From: Rhodanobacter thiooxydans LCS2
GTDB taxonomy: Bacteria; Pseudomonadota; Gammaproteobacteria; Xanthomonadales; Rhodanobacteraceae
Assembly (NCBI RefSeq): GCF_000264375.1
Contig: NZ_AJXW01000106.1
Span: forward strand, 1 to 34,703
Reading direction: 5' to 3'
Length of the DNA stretch: 34,703 bases
In this document: positions 8,146 to 16,124 of the stretch, in pieces
Layout of the letters: each line of letters opens with the position of its first letter
Numbering within the stretch: the first letter of the stretch is position 1
Notes under the pieces: model-generated
What the model saw: the letters and a program-made list of their open reading frames with translations, nothing else
What the model was told of the DNA's origin: nothing
Database searches by the model: none
Program-made: the position numbers and the translations under genes

Positions 8146-8446
8146 GCGCGGATTCCGGTGGGTGGGTGAACCCGCAGTGTGTCGGCATGCGCGCGGTTTT
8201 TCCACCGTGGCGGTCACCGGTCTGCTCGTCGCCGATCGCGATGTCTTCAACCCGCACGAAGTCGCGGCGGCGGCCATATCCTTGCTGTAGATCCTGCCGC
8301 GGCTGGAAGCGACGATCACCTATCCGCCGCCGGTTAGACCTTTGGGATCGTTCGCGATGTAGCGGAAGGTCTTGCCGGCGATCAGCTGGAACAATATCGC
8401 GATAAGATGCCGTTATCGAGATTACCGTTCTTGAATGGAAACGACG
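8146..8446. other. Intergenic region between the amidohydrolase and LysR genes
   Basis: About 300 bp that should hold both divergent promoters. I see a perfect 10-bp palindrome TATCGCGATA at 8395-8404, about 43 bp before the LysR start, which could be part of a LysR box. I do not see a convincing -35/-10 pair or a small gene. Confidence 0.4.
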
Positions 8447-9421
8447 ATGACGGTATTGAGCGGTGCCCTGCAGGACCTCAACGACCTGTACTTCTTCGCC
8501 GCGGTGGTCGAGCACGGCGGCTTTTCCGCGGCCGGTCGCGCGCTGGGCGTGCCGAAGTCGCGCCTGAGCAAACGCGTGGCTCAACTTGAGGAACGCCTCG
8601 GCGTGCGCCTGCTGCAGCGGACCACCCGGCGCTTCGTGGTGACCGAAGTCGGTGAGCGCTTCTATGCCCATTGTCGCGCCGTGCTGGAAGAAGCGCAGGC
8701 GGCGCAGGATGCGGTGGACGAACTGCGCGCCGAACCGCGTGGCGTGGTGCGCCTGAGCTGCCCCGTGTCGCTGGCGCAGACCGTGCTGGCGCATGTGCTG
8801 CCGGATTTCCTCGCGCAGTACCCGAAGATGCAGGTGCGGCTGCTGTCCGGCAATCGCCGGGTCGACGTGATCGGCGAGGGTTATGACCTGGCGATCCGCG
8901 TGCGCACCAAGCTGGATACCGACGCGAACCTGGTGATTCGCACGTTCGGCCTGTCGCGCACCAAGCTGGTGGCCAGCCCGGCGCTGCTGAAGGCGCTGGG
9001 GCGCCCGGTTCAGCCGGACGACCTGGCCCGGCTGCCGGCGCTGTCGATGAGCGAGCACGAGGGTGCCCAGCTGTGGGAACTGATCGGCGCGAACGGCGAG
9101 CAGACCAGCGTGGAAGTGCAGGCGCGGCTGATCACCGGCGATTTCGCGGTGCTGCTGGAAGCGGCCCGTCGCGGCATGGGTGTGGCGCTGCTGCCGGAGT
9201 TCGTCTGTGCGCCGGCGATCGCCGCGGGTGAACTGGAAGTGGTGCTGCCGGAGTGGAGCGTGCCCGAGGGCACCATGCACTTCGTCTATCCCAGCCGCCG
9301 CGGCATGCTGCCGGGCGTACGCGCGCTGGTGGATTTCCTGGCCGAGCGGCTGCCGGCCACCACCTTGGTGAAGCATGAGCAGTGCAAGCACGGCGCAAGG
9401 GACGAACTTCCCGCAGCGTGA
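8447..9421 (+). CDS. LysR-family transcriptional regulator, 324 aa
   Basis: A full-length LysR regulator. The N-terminal winged helix-turn-helix (LNDLYFFAAVVEHGGFSAAGRALGVPKSRLSKRVAQLEERLGVRLLQRTTR) is followed by a linker helix and a two-lobed effector domain ('GVVRLSCPVSLAQTVLAHVLPDFLAQYPKMQVRL', 'AARRGMGVALLPEFV'). The pattern is of the group annotated near DsdC/YafC/PtxR-like regulators; the effector is unknown. Two starts are possible, ATG 8435 and ATG 8447; I prefer 8447 because GGAAACG lies just before it. The gene is divergent from the amidohydrolase and 61 bp upstream of the ybdL-like transaminase gene on the same strand, so either may be its target. Confidence 0.9.
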   Translation: MTVLSGALQDLNDLYFFAAVVEHGGFSAAGRALGVPKSRLSKRVAQLEERLGVRLLQRTTRRFVVTEVGERFYAHCRAVLEEAQAAQDAVDELRAEPRGVVRLSCPVSLAQTVLAHVLPDFLAQYPKMQVRLLSGNRRVDVIGEGYDLAIRVRTKLDTDANLVIRTFGLSRTKLVASPALLKALGRPVQPDDLARLPALSMSEHEGAQLWELIGANGEQTSVEVQARLITGDFAVLLEAARRGMGVALLPEFVCAPAIAAGELEVVLPEWSVPEGTMHFVYPSRRGMLPGVRALVDFLAERLPATTLVKHEQCKHGARDELPAA

Positions 9422-9482
9422 TGCGCAGGGCGGACCCGATGCAGTACCCTGTCGGGCTAACGGACATTTATACGGCCAAACG

Positions 9483-10625
9483 ATGATTGCGACCAAGCTT
9501 CCCAAAGTCGGCACCACCATCTTCAGCGTGATGAGCCAGCTGGCGCTGCAACACAAGGCAGTCAACCTGGGCCAGGGCTTTCCCGACTTCGAGCCGCCGC
9601 AGGGGCTGCGCGATGCGCTGACGCGCGCCATGAACGAAGGCCGCAACCAGTACGCGCCGATGCACGGCACGGCAGCCCTGCGTGAGCAGATCGTGCTGAA
9701 GACCGAGCGTCTGTACGGGCGCCATCTCGATGTCGATACCGACATCACGCTCACCTCCGGCGCCACCGAGGCGATCTTCGCGGCGATTGCCGCGACGGTG
9801 CGCACGGGCGAGGAGGTGATCGTGTTCGACCCGGCCTATGACTGCTATGAGCCGGCGATCGAACTGCAGGGCGCGCGCGCGGTGCACATTCCGCTGACCG
9901 TGCCGGCGTTCGCGATCGACTGGCAGCGCGTGCGCGACGCGGTGACGCCGAAGACCCGCATGATCATGATCAACACGCCGCACAACCCGTCCGGCGCGGT
10001 GCTGTCGGCGGATGATCTGGAAGAGCTGGCAGCGATCGTGCGCGATACCGGCATCGTGGTGCTGGCCGACGAGGTCTACGAGCACATCGTCTACGACGGC
10101 GCCCAGCATGAAAGCGTGCTGCGCCATCCGGAGCTGGCCGAGCGCAGCATCGTGGTCTCCTCGTTCGGCAAGACCTACCACTGCACCGGCTGGAAAGTCG
10201 GCTACGCGGTGGCGCCGGCCGCGTTGTCGGCCGAGTTTCGCAAGGTGCACCAGTACCTCACGTTCTGCACCTTCCACCCGGCGCAGGTGGCGTTTGCCGA
10301 GTTCATGGCCAGCGATCCGCAGCACTACCTGGAACTGCCGGCGTTCTACCAGGCCAAGCGCGACCGCTTCCGCGCGTTGCTGGCGTCGTCGCGCTTCAAG
10401 CTGCTCGACGTGCCGGGCGGCTATTTCCAGCTGGTCGACTATTCGGCGATCCGTGACGAGGACGATCTTGCCTTCAGCAAGTGGCTGGTCGAGCACGGCG
10501 GCGTCGCGGCGATTCCGCTGACGCCGTTCTATGAGCGCGCACCGGGCACGCGATTGCTGCGGCTGTGCTTCGCCAAGAGCGACGCCACGATGGAGGCGGC
10601 CGCCGAGCGGCTGTGCCGGCTGTGA
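9483..10625 (+). CDS. PLP-dependent methionine/glutamine transaminase (YbdL-like), 380 aa
   Basis: A fold-type I aminotransferase close to YbdL/KAT and glutamine transaminase K. The PLP lysine lies in 'SSFGKTYHCTGWKVGY', the PLP-binding 'VVLADEVYEHIVYD' and the substrate-carboxylate arginine in 'LLRLCFAKSD' are present, and the 'VNLGQGFPDFEPP' opening is typical. It should transfer amino groups from methionine, aromatic amino acids or glutamine to 2-oxo acids. I use the ATG at 9483, where the family match begins. The stop codon overlaps the GTG start of the omega-amidase gene (GTGA). That partner would hydrolyse the 2-oxo acid amide made from glutamine, so the pair probably works in one route, such as methionine regeneration. 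Confidence 0.92.
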   Translation: MIATKLPKVGTTIFSVMSQLALQHKAVNLGQGFPDFEPPQGLRDALTRAMNEGRNQYAPMHGTAALREQIVLKTERLYGRHLDVDTDITLTSGATEAIFAAIAATVRTGEEVIVFDPAYDCYEPAIELQGARAVHIPLTVPAFAIDWQRVRDAVTPKTRMIMINTPHNPSGAVLSADDLEELAAIVRDTGIVVLADEVYEHIVYDGAQHESVLRHPELAERSIVVSSFGKTYHCTGWKVGYAVAPAALSAEFRKVHQYLTFCTFHPAQVAFAEFMASDPQHYLELPAFYQAKRDRFRALLASSRFKLLDVPGGYFQLVDYSAIRDEDDLAFSKWLVEHGGVAAIPLTPFYERAPGTRLLRLCFAKSDATMEAAAERLCRL

Positions 10626-11443
10626 GCAGCGATGGCGTGAGCCTCGAACCGCTGCGCGTATCGCTGGTGCAGGGCGCCACCCGCTGGCACGACGCGCCGG
10701 CGAACCGCGACTACTACGGTACGCTGGTGCACCAGGTCAGGGGCAGCGACCTGGTCGTGCTGCCCGAGACGTTCCTGTCCGGCTTCAGCAACGACACCCA
10801 CGCCAGCGCCGATACCATGGACGGCGAGGGTGTGGCGTGGCTGCGCGCCCTGGCGGCCGAGGTGGGCGCCGTGGTCTGCGGCAGCCTGGCGATCCGCGAG
10901 GACGGCGTGGTCTACAACCGTCTGCTGTGGATGCGGCCGGACGGCAGCTTCGCACAGTACGACAAGCGCCACCTGTTCCGCATGTCCGGCGAGCACACCC
11001 GCTACGGCGCCGGCAGCGAGCGCCTGGTGGTGGAGCTGAAGGGCTGGCGCGTCCTGCCGCAGGTCTGCTACGACCTGCGCTTCCCGGTGTGGCTGCGCAA
11101 CCGCCGGCTGGCCTCCGCCGGCGGCGGCATGGATTACGACCTCGCCATCTTCGTGGCGAACTGGCCGGCACCACGCCGCCAGCCGTGGCGTACGCTGCTG
11201 CGCGCACGCGCGATCGAGAACCTGTGTTACGTGGCCGGCGTGAACCGGGTCGGCGTGGACGGCAACGAACTGCCTTACGCTGGTGACAGCGCGATGATCG
11301 ATCCGGTCGGCGAGCCGCTGGTGGAACTGGGCGCGCAGGAGCAGGTGGTGACGGTCACGCTTGATCCCGCACCACTGCTGGCGCACCGCGAGCGCTTCCC
11401 GGCGTGGATGGACGCCGACACGTTCTCGCTCGATCCGGGATGA
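10622..11443 (+). CDS. Omega-amidase of the nitrilase superfamily (YafV-like), 273 aa
   Basis: A carbon-nitrogen hydrolase with the Glu-Lys-Cys triad visible: E49 in 'VVLPETFLSGFS', K115 in 'YDKRHLF' and C149 in 'QVCYDLRFP'. The family members most like this (YafV/Nit2) hydrolyse 2-oxoglutaramate and 2-oxosuccinamate to the dicarboxylic 2-oxo acids plus ammonia. The start is GTG at 10622, overlapping the TGA of the transaminase gene, so the two are translationally coupled. Together they make glutamine transamination irreversible. The length is normal (about 260-275) and no signal peptide is present, so it is cytoplasmic. Confidence 0.9.
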   Translation: MSSDGVSLEPLRVSLVQGATRWHDAPANRDYYGTLVHQVRGSDLVVLPETFLSGFSNDTHASADTMDGEGVAWLRALAAEVGAVVCGSLAIREDGVVYNRLLWMRPDGSFAQYDKRHLFRMSGEHTRYGAGSERLVVELKGWRVLPQVCYDLRFPVWLRNRRLASAGGGMDYDLAIFVANWPAPRRQPWRTLLRARAIENLCYVAGVNRVGVDGNELPYAGDSAMIDPVGEPLVELGAQEQVVTVTLDPAPLLAHRERFPAWMDADTFSLDPG

Positions 11444-11476
11444 ACCTCCGGTCGATACATTTTGGTCGATCCATTT

Positions 11477-11547
11477 GGAGCCCGCTGGCGGGCGATGCTC
11501 TTGTCGGGATTCGCGAAAGCAAGAGCATCGCCACGCAAGTGGGCTCC
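11477..11547. repeat. Inverted-repeat element (copy A, complete)
   Basis: Two near-identical arms of 26-27 bp (11477-11502 and 11521-11547) are inverted around a short loop containing CGGGATTCGCGAAAGC. Each arm begins GGAGCCC and ends GATGCTCTT (inward). Related sequences occur at 18843-18932 and 23002-23027. The element lies downstream of the omega-amidase gene and could fold as a long RNA hairpin. Confidence 0.75.
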
Positions 11548-11567
11548 CACGATCGTTCGGTTCAGAA

Positions 11568-11596
11568 CAGAACGCCGCCTTGAGGGCGGCGTTCTG
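11568..11596. terminator. Hairpin terminator between convergent genes
   Basis: A perfect 12-bp stem, CAGAACGCCGCC with GGCGGCGTTCTG, around a 5-base loop. It lies between the convergent omega-amidase and arsC genes. There is no long T-run on either side, so termination strength is uncertain. Confidence 0.6.
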
Positions 11597-11605
11597 TGAA
11601 GGGAC

Positions 11606-11950
11606 TCAGAGTATCGCCAGCACCGCTTCCGGCGGGCGCCCGATGACGGCCTTGCCGTTGGCGACCACGATCGGGCGTTCAATCAGCTTCGGGTGCGCCA
11701 CCATCGCGACGATCAGGGCATCGTCATCGAGCGCGGAATCGTCCAGCCCCAGCACGCGGTACTCCTCCTCGCCGGTGCGCAGCAGTTCGCGCGCGGTCAT
11801 CCCCAGTTGCCGCAGCAGCATGGCCAGTTCGGCGGCGCTCGGCGGCGTGTCGAGGTAGTCGACCACCTCGATCTCCCCGCCGTGCTGCTCCAGCAACGCC
11901 AGCGTGGCGCGCGACTTGGAGCAGCGGCTGTTGTGATAGATGCGCAGCAT
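11606..11950 (-). CDS. arsC: ArsC-family reductase (arsenate reductase, glutaredoxin type), 114 aa
   Basis: A small thioredoxin-fold protein of the ArsC family. The nucleophilic cysteine is in 'NSRCSKSR' (C10), and the family's 'ERPIVVANGKAVIGRPPE' with its conserved arginines lies near the C-terminus. Classical members reduce arsenate with glutathione and glutaredoxin; close relatives (YfgD-like) are not proven arsenate reductases. No arsR or efflux gene is nearby. It follows rluB by 12 bp on the same strand, so it is probably the last gene of the scpA-scpB-rluB transcript, a setting that suggests a housekeeping redox role as much as arsenic resistance. Confidence 0.88.
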   Translation of the reverse strand: MLRIYHNSRCSKSRATLALLEQHGGEIEVVDYLDTPPSAAELAMLLRQLGMTARELLRTGEEEYRVLGLDDSALDDDALIVAMVAHPKLIERPIVVANGKAVIGRPPEAVLAIL

Positions 11951-11962
11951 CGCCCGGCCGGC

Positions 11963-13420
11963 TCAGCGGTTGCCCGAACGGTTGCCGCCGCGACCCGGCG
12001 GCCGACCGCCACCGTGCCGACCGCCTTGCGGGCGATTGCCGCCATGGCCTTGCGGGCGTGCCGGATTGCCGGGCGCGCGGTTGCCCTGGCCTTGAGCTTG
12101 TCCGTGCGGGCGCGAACCGCGGTTGCCCGGGGCACGATTGCCGCCAAGGCCCGGGCCATGCGATTCGTTGCCGAAACTGCCGTAGGGGCTGCCCGCCGCG
12201 CGGCCCTGGTTGCCGCCGGCCTGGCGGCGGTTGCCGGCGGCACCACCGGGGTTGCCGCGCGAAGCACCGGCACGGGGGCCGCCGTCGCGGCTCTCGCCGG
12301 CAAACCAGCTGCGCACCGATGGCAACTCCTGGCCCGGCGCCACGCGCCGGCTCTTCTTGCCGCCGTGCTTGCCTCCCGCCGCACCACGTTCAGGGCGCGC
12401 CAGGTTGCCGTTGACTTCCTTGCCGTCGCGCCGCGGCGGTTTGCGGCCGCGTACGGGTTCCTCGCGGATGCGGTCGTACGCGCGCAGCTCGCGCGCCTCG
12501 TCCTGGCCGCCGGTCCAGGCGGTGCCGGCGCCACGCTCGGGGCGGTATTCGGTGACGTTGCGGCTGGTGCGGCGCTGGTGCAGCACCGGGCTCAGGGTCA
12601 GTACCGGTTGCGCGGGGCCGAGGCCGCTGGTCTGGCGTAGCTGCTTGACGCCCTCGGCGTCGAGCGCCTCGGATTCGCCACGGCGCAGGTGGCGCGGCAG
12701 CTCGATGCCGCCGTAGCGGATGCGCTTGAGCCGGCTGACCAGGAAACCCTGCGAGTCCCACAGGCGCCGCACTTCGCGGTTGCGGCCCTCGCGGATCACC
12801 ACGCGGAACCAGCTGTGGCTGCCGCCGCGACTGATCACGGCGATCTCGTCGAAGCGGGCCGGGCCGTCGTCCAGTTCCACGCCGGCCTTGAGTTTTTCGA
12901 TGACCTCGTCGGGCACTTCGCCGTGCACGCGGCACAGGTATTCGCGCTCGAGGCCGCTCTTGGGATGCATCAGCGCGTTGGCCAGTTCGCCGTCGGTGGT
13001 CAGCAGCAGCAGGCCGGTGGTGTTGATGTCGAGGCGGCCCACGGCGACCCAGCGCGCGCCCTTCAGGCGCGGCAGCTGTTCGAACACGGTGGGGCGGCCT
13101 TCGGGGTCGTCGCGGGTGGTCAGCTCGCCTTCGGGCTTGTGATAGATCAGCACCTCGGTGTCGTCGCGGCTGTCGGTGGCCACCACGAACTGCTTGCTGT
13201 CCATGATCACGCGGTCACCGGCTTTCACGCTCATGCCGATGCTGGCGGGCGCGCCATTCAGCTCGACTTCGCCGGACTGGATGCGCTGTTCGAGCATGCG
13301 GCGCGAGCCGAGACCGGCGTTGGCCAGCACCTTGTGCAGGCGTTCTTCCAGGGCGGGGGCGTCGCTGTCGGCGCGCGGTTCGCGCTTCAGGGACAAAACG
13401 GATTTTTGCGGCGCATTCAT
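11963..13420 (-). CDS. rluB: 23S rRNA pseudouridine synthase RluB with long Gly/Arg-rich tail, 485 aa
   Basis: The enzyme that isomerises U2605 (E. coli numbering) of 23S rRNA to pseudouridine. An S4 RNA-binding domain is at about 25-75, and the catalytic aspartate is D131 in 'VGRLDINTTGLLLLTTDGELANALMHP'. The core ends near residue 275. The rest, about 200 residues, is low-complexity, dominated by Gly, Arg, Asn, Pro and Gln with repeats of the type G-N-R-x-P-G-N-R, and is strongly basic. Enzymes of this family in Xanthomonadales often have such tails, but this one is long. The ATG at 13420 overlaps the scpB stop (ATGA). The open frame extends into scpB, which is a shadow. Confidence 0.93.
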   Translation of the reverse strand: MNAPQKSVLSLKREPRADSDAPALEERLHKVLANAGLGSRRMLEQRIQSGEVELNGAPASIGMSVKAGDRVIMDSKQFVVATDSRDDTEVLIYHKPEGELTTRDDPEGRPTVFEQLPRLKGARWVAVGRLDINTTGLLLLTTDGELANALMHPKSGLEREYLCRVHGEVPDEVIEKLKAGVELDDGPARFDEIAVISRGGSHSWFRVVIREGRNREVRRLWDSQGFLVSRLKRIRYGGIELPRHLRRGESEALDAEGVKQLRQTSGLGPAQPVLTLSPVLHQRRTSRNVTEYRPERGAGTAWTGGQDEARELRAYDRIREEPVRGRKPPRRDGKEVNGNLARPERGAAGGKHGGKKSRRVAPGQELPSVRSWFAGESRDGGPRAGASRGNPGGAAGNRRQAGGNQGRAAGSPYGSFGNESHGPGLGGNRAPGNRGSRPHGQAQGQGNRAPGNPARPQGHGGNRPQGGRHGGGRPPGRGGNRSGNR

Positions 13421-14238
13421 GCGCGGTACTCCTCGGGATCTTGCTCGGCGGCGTCGGGTTCGGCGTCCGCAGCGGGGGGCGCTGCCTCGTCGGCAGTGGT
13501 TGTCGGAGGCTCGGCGGGCAGGCTCGGGTCGGAGCCGGCATCGCCGGATTCGGAGGCGACCGACGTTTCGGCGGCGGTCGCGTTGGCGTGGTCGTCGGCT
13601 GCCGCATCGACGGCATCCTGCTCGTGCAGGAGTTCCTCGTCCGGGTCGATCGGCAGGTCGCGCACGATGCGGGCGGGCAGGGGCTCGGGCTCGAAGCGCA
13701 GCTGCGGGTCTTCCAGGTCGCGGATTTCCGACAGCGGTGGCAGCTGGTCCAGTGATTTCAGGTTGAAGTAGTCGAGGAACGCGCGCGTGGTGCCGAACAG
13801 CGCCGGTTTGCCGGGCACGTCGCGGTAGCCGACCACGCGGATCCATTCGCGCTCCTCCATCGTCTTGATGATGTTCGAGGACACCACCACGCCGCGGATC
13901 TGCTCGATCTCCGGGCGGGTGATCGGCTGGCGGTAGGCGATCAGCGCCAGCGTTTCCAGCAGCGCGCGTGAGTAGCGGCTGGGCCGCTCGGTCCACATGC
14001 GCGAGATCCACGGGTGCACGTCCTGGCGCACCTGGTAGCGGAAGCCGGAGGCCACTTCCTTCAGCTCGATGCCGCGACCGGCGCAGTCTTCGGCCAGTGC
14101 CTCGAGCGCCCTGGCGACCTGTTCGCGGCTGACTTCGTCGGCCTCGTTGAACAGCTCGCCCAGCTGCTGCACGGTCATCGGCTGGGTGGAGGCCAGCAGG
14201 GCGGCCTCGACGATGGGTTTGAGTTGCTCGATCTGCAT
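13417..14238 (-). CDS. scpB: Segregation and condensation protein B, 273 aa
   Basis: The winged-helix kleisin partner of ScpA in the SMC-ScpAB condensin that compacts and segregates the chromosome. The two winged helices are at about 1-165, with the conserved '[30 protein letters not shown]' and '[27 protein letters not shown]'-like motif (here [18 protein letters not shown]). After about residue 200 comes an acidic, Ala/Asp/Glu/Thr-rich low-complexity tail of about 70 residues, an extension beyond the usual 180-220 residues. It starts 50 bp after scpA and its stop overlaps the rluB start. The smc gene is not in the window. Confidence 0.94.
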   Translation of the reverse strand: [273 protein letters not shown]

Positions 14239-14288
14239 GACCTTGGGTTCGGATGCCGGTTTGATCGGTACTGCTCAGTGGATGTCGT

Positions 14289-15221
14289 TCATTCGCCGGA
14301 CGATTCGACCAGTGCCGATTCGCCCGCCTGGTCGTCGCCCGCCAGCGTGTCAGCGGGCTCCTCGGCGTGGCTCGCCCTGGCCTTCACGTAGATCGGCGCC
14401 AGCGGCTCTTCCTGGACGATCTCGATCAGCATTTCCTTGGCCAGCTCCAGCATGGCCAGGAAGGTCACCACGATGCCCAGCCGCCCTTCGCTGACATCGA
14501 ACAGGCTCTCGAAGCGGCGGAAGCTGGCGTCATCCAGCCGGCTCAGCAACTCGCCCATGCGCTGGCGCACGCTGAGCGTCTCGCGCTTGATCGCGTGGTG
14601 CCCGAACAACTCGGCCCGGTGCATCACGTCCTTCAGGGCCAGCAGCAGCTCGGTCAGCTCCAGCGGCGGCGGCAACCTGATCACGTTGCGTTCGCCCACG
14701 TCGGTGTGCACCACCGCGGTGTCGCGCTCCAGCCGGGGCATCGCCTCGATGTCCTCGGCGGCGCGCTTGTACCGTTCGTACTCCTGCAAGCGCCGTACCA
14801 GTTCGGCACGGGGGTCCTCTTCCAGCCCTTCCTCGGCCGGCGGTCGCGGCAGCAGCAGCCGCGACTTGATCTCGGCCAGGATCGCGGCCATCAACAGGTA
14901 CTCGGCGGCCAGCTCCAGCCGCATCACGTCCCGCATCAGCTCGATGTAGGCCATGTACTGCCGGGTGATCTCGGCAACCGGGATGTCCAGGATGTCGAGG
15001 TTCTGCCGGCGGATCAGGTACAGCAGCAGGTCCAGCGGCCCCTCGAACGCCTCCAGGATGACCTCGAGCGCATCCGGCGGAATGTACAGGTCCTGCGGCA
15101 TCTGCAGCAGCGGCTGGCCGTGCACGATGGCCAGCGGCATTTCCTGCTGTTGCGGTACCGGCGCAAATGCGTCCTGCGGTGCGACGACCTGGCTCTGTGG
15201 CTCGACGGGCTCAGTGCTCAT
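14289..15221 (-). CDS. scpA: Segregation and condensation protein A, 310 aa
   Basis: The kleisin subunit of SMC-ScpAB. The N-terminal 'FEGPLDLLLYLIRRQNLDILDIPVAEITRQYMAYI' (from about residue 58) and 'AAEYLLMAAILAEIKSRLLLP' bind the SMC neck; the C-terminal 'VVTFLAMLELAKEMLIEIVQEEPLAPIYV' is the winged helix for the SMC head. An N-terminal extension of about 55 residues, rich in Gln and Pro, precedes the family core. I use the ATG at 15221; no clear ribosome-binding site supports it, and internal starts (for example at MPLAIVHGQ) cannot be excluded. It is the first gene of the scpA-scpB-rluB-arsC run. Confidence 0.93.
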   Translation of the reverse strand: MSTEPVEPQSQVVAPQDAFAPVPQQQEMPLAIVHGQPLLQMPQDLYIPPDALEVILEAFEGPLDLLLYLIRRQNLDILDIPVAEITRQYMAYIELMRDVMRLELAAEYLLMAAILAEIKSRLLLPRPPAEEGLEEDPRAELVRRLQEYERYKRAAEDIEAMPRLERDTAVVHTDVGERNVIRLPPPLELTELLLALKDVMHRAELFGHHAIKRETLSVRQRMGELLSRLDDASFRRFESLFDVSEGRLGIVVTFLAMLELAKEMLIEIVQEEPLAPIYVKARASHAEEPADTLAGDDQAGESALVESSGE

Positions 15222-15970
15222 CAATGCGTGTCATGGGCCGTCTTCAGCGGCTGTGCAGTGCGTTCAACATGATCGGATCCATTCCCATGCCGACACGGCA
15301 TCGGATGTCCGTACTCGGAACACAGCGGTGAGGCGGTATTCCCGGGGTACTGCGTTCTTCACACTTGTTCGGTCGAGGCGCGGCGGACGCCATCGTCACG
15401 ACGGGCATGACGAAGCCACTCGATGGCGGTTCGGTCAGGCAGGTCGTCAGCGACCATCGCGCGTCGACTGCGGGTTGTCAGCCACGGCAGGGACGTCAAG
15501 CCAGGGAGGGCGGGAAACAACGCCACCGGCTGTTCACTGGTCGGTTCGAGAGCAATCGAATGGATGCCAAGGGGCGCCGGAAGTGCTCGGCAAACAATTC
15601 CATGGAGCCACGCGTGGGGCAAGAGTAGCGGTTAGCCGGCGCCAAGTCCAGCGCAGGCTGCCAGTGGCCGTGGCCGCCCGCAAGGCACTGGTGGCGGGTG
15701 TTTGCCGGTTTCGCACCAACGCCATCGACAGGCACAATAGGCGGACTGCGCCAGAGGGAACCGATGCACCGTGAGTGCGGCAGGGGCCGCATGTGACCTA
15801 ATGCGTCGAATTGGGTCAGGCTCGCGTCAGCATTGTATTCGGCGACGCCGGGCAGTCAGTGGCATGCGTCGCGATGGCGGTGCTGCCACGATGCAGGTCC
15901 CGGGTCCGGGTGGCCCGGGTGGGCGAGACGCATGCAGGTCCGGGCCGACGTTCGGCGAGGCGTGGCATAT
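15222..15970. other. Long stretch without a recognised gene
   Basis: About 750 bp between scpA and the PilZ promoter. Several open frames of 60-98 codons exist on both strands, but they overlap each other, lack good ribosome-binding sites and show no recognisable motif. A short perfect hairpin (ATGCCG-ACA-CGGCAT, 15287-15301) is present. The promoter of scpA should lie at the left end. It may be a decayed gene. Confidence 0.4.
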
Positions 15971-15974
15971 GGGA

Positions 15975-15990
15975 TGGCATGGTGATTGCT
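15975..15990 (+). promoter_or_regulatory. Sigma-54 promoter upstream of the PilZ gene
   Basis: TGGCATGGTGATTGCT matches the sigma-54 consensus TGGCAYR-N4-TTGCW at every defined position, with the GG and GC elements 10 bp apart. Transcription would start near 16001, 124 bases before the chosen PilZ start codon. Confidence 0.65.
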
Positions 15991-16124
15991 TTGGCAACAG
16001 CAGACCATTCTGACCGGCCATGGCGCAGTGGTATCGCCGGCGAATGATACGGCAGCAAGATTTCAGGACGATGTTGGACGCAGTGCCCTCATCGGGGCGC
16101 AAGTGCAAACAGGTGGTGGAACTG

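Noticed and set aside
15496-15792. 98-codon minus-strand gene in the long gap
   Set aside because: Overlapped by other equal frames, no ribosome-binding site and no protein-like features.
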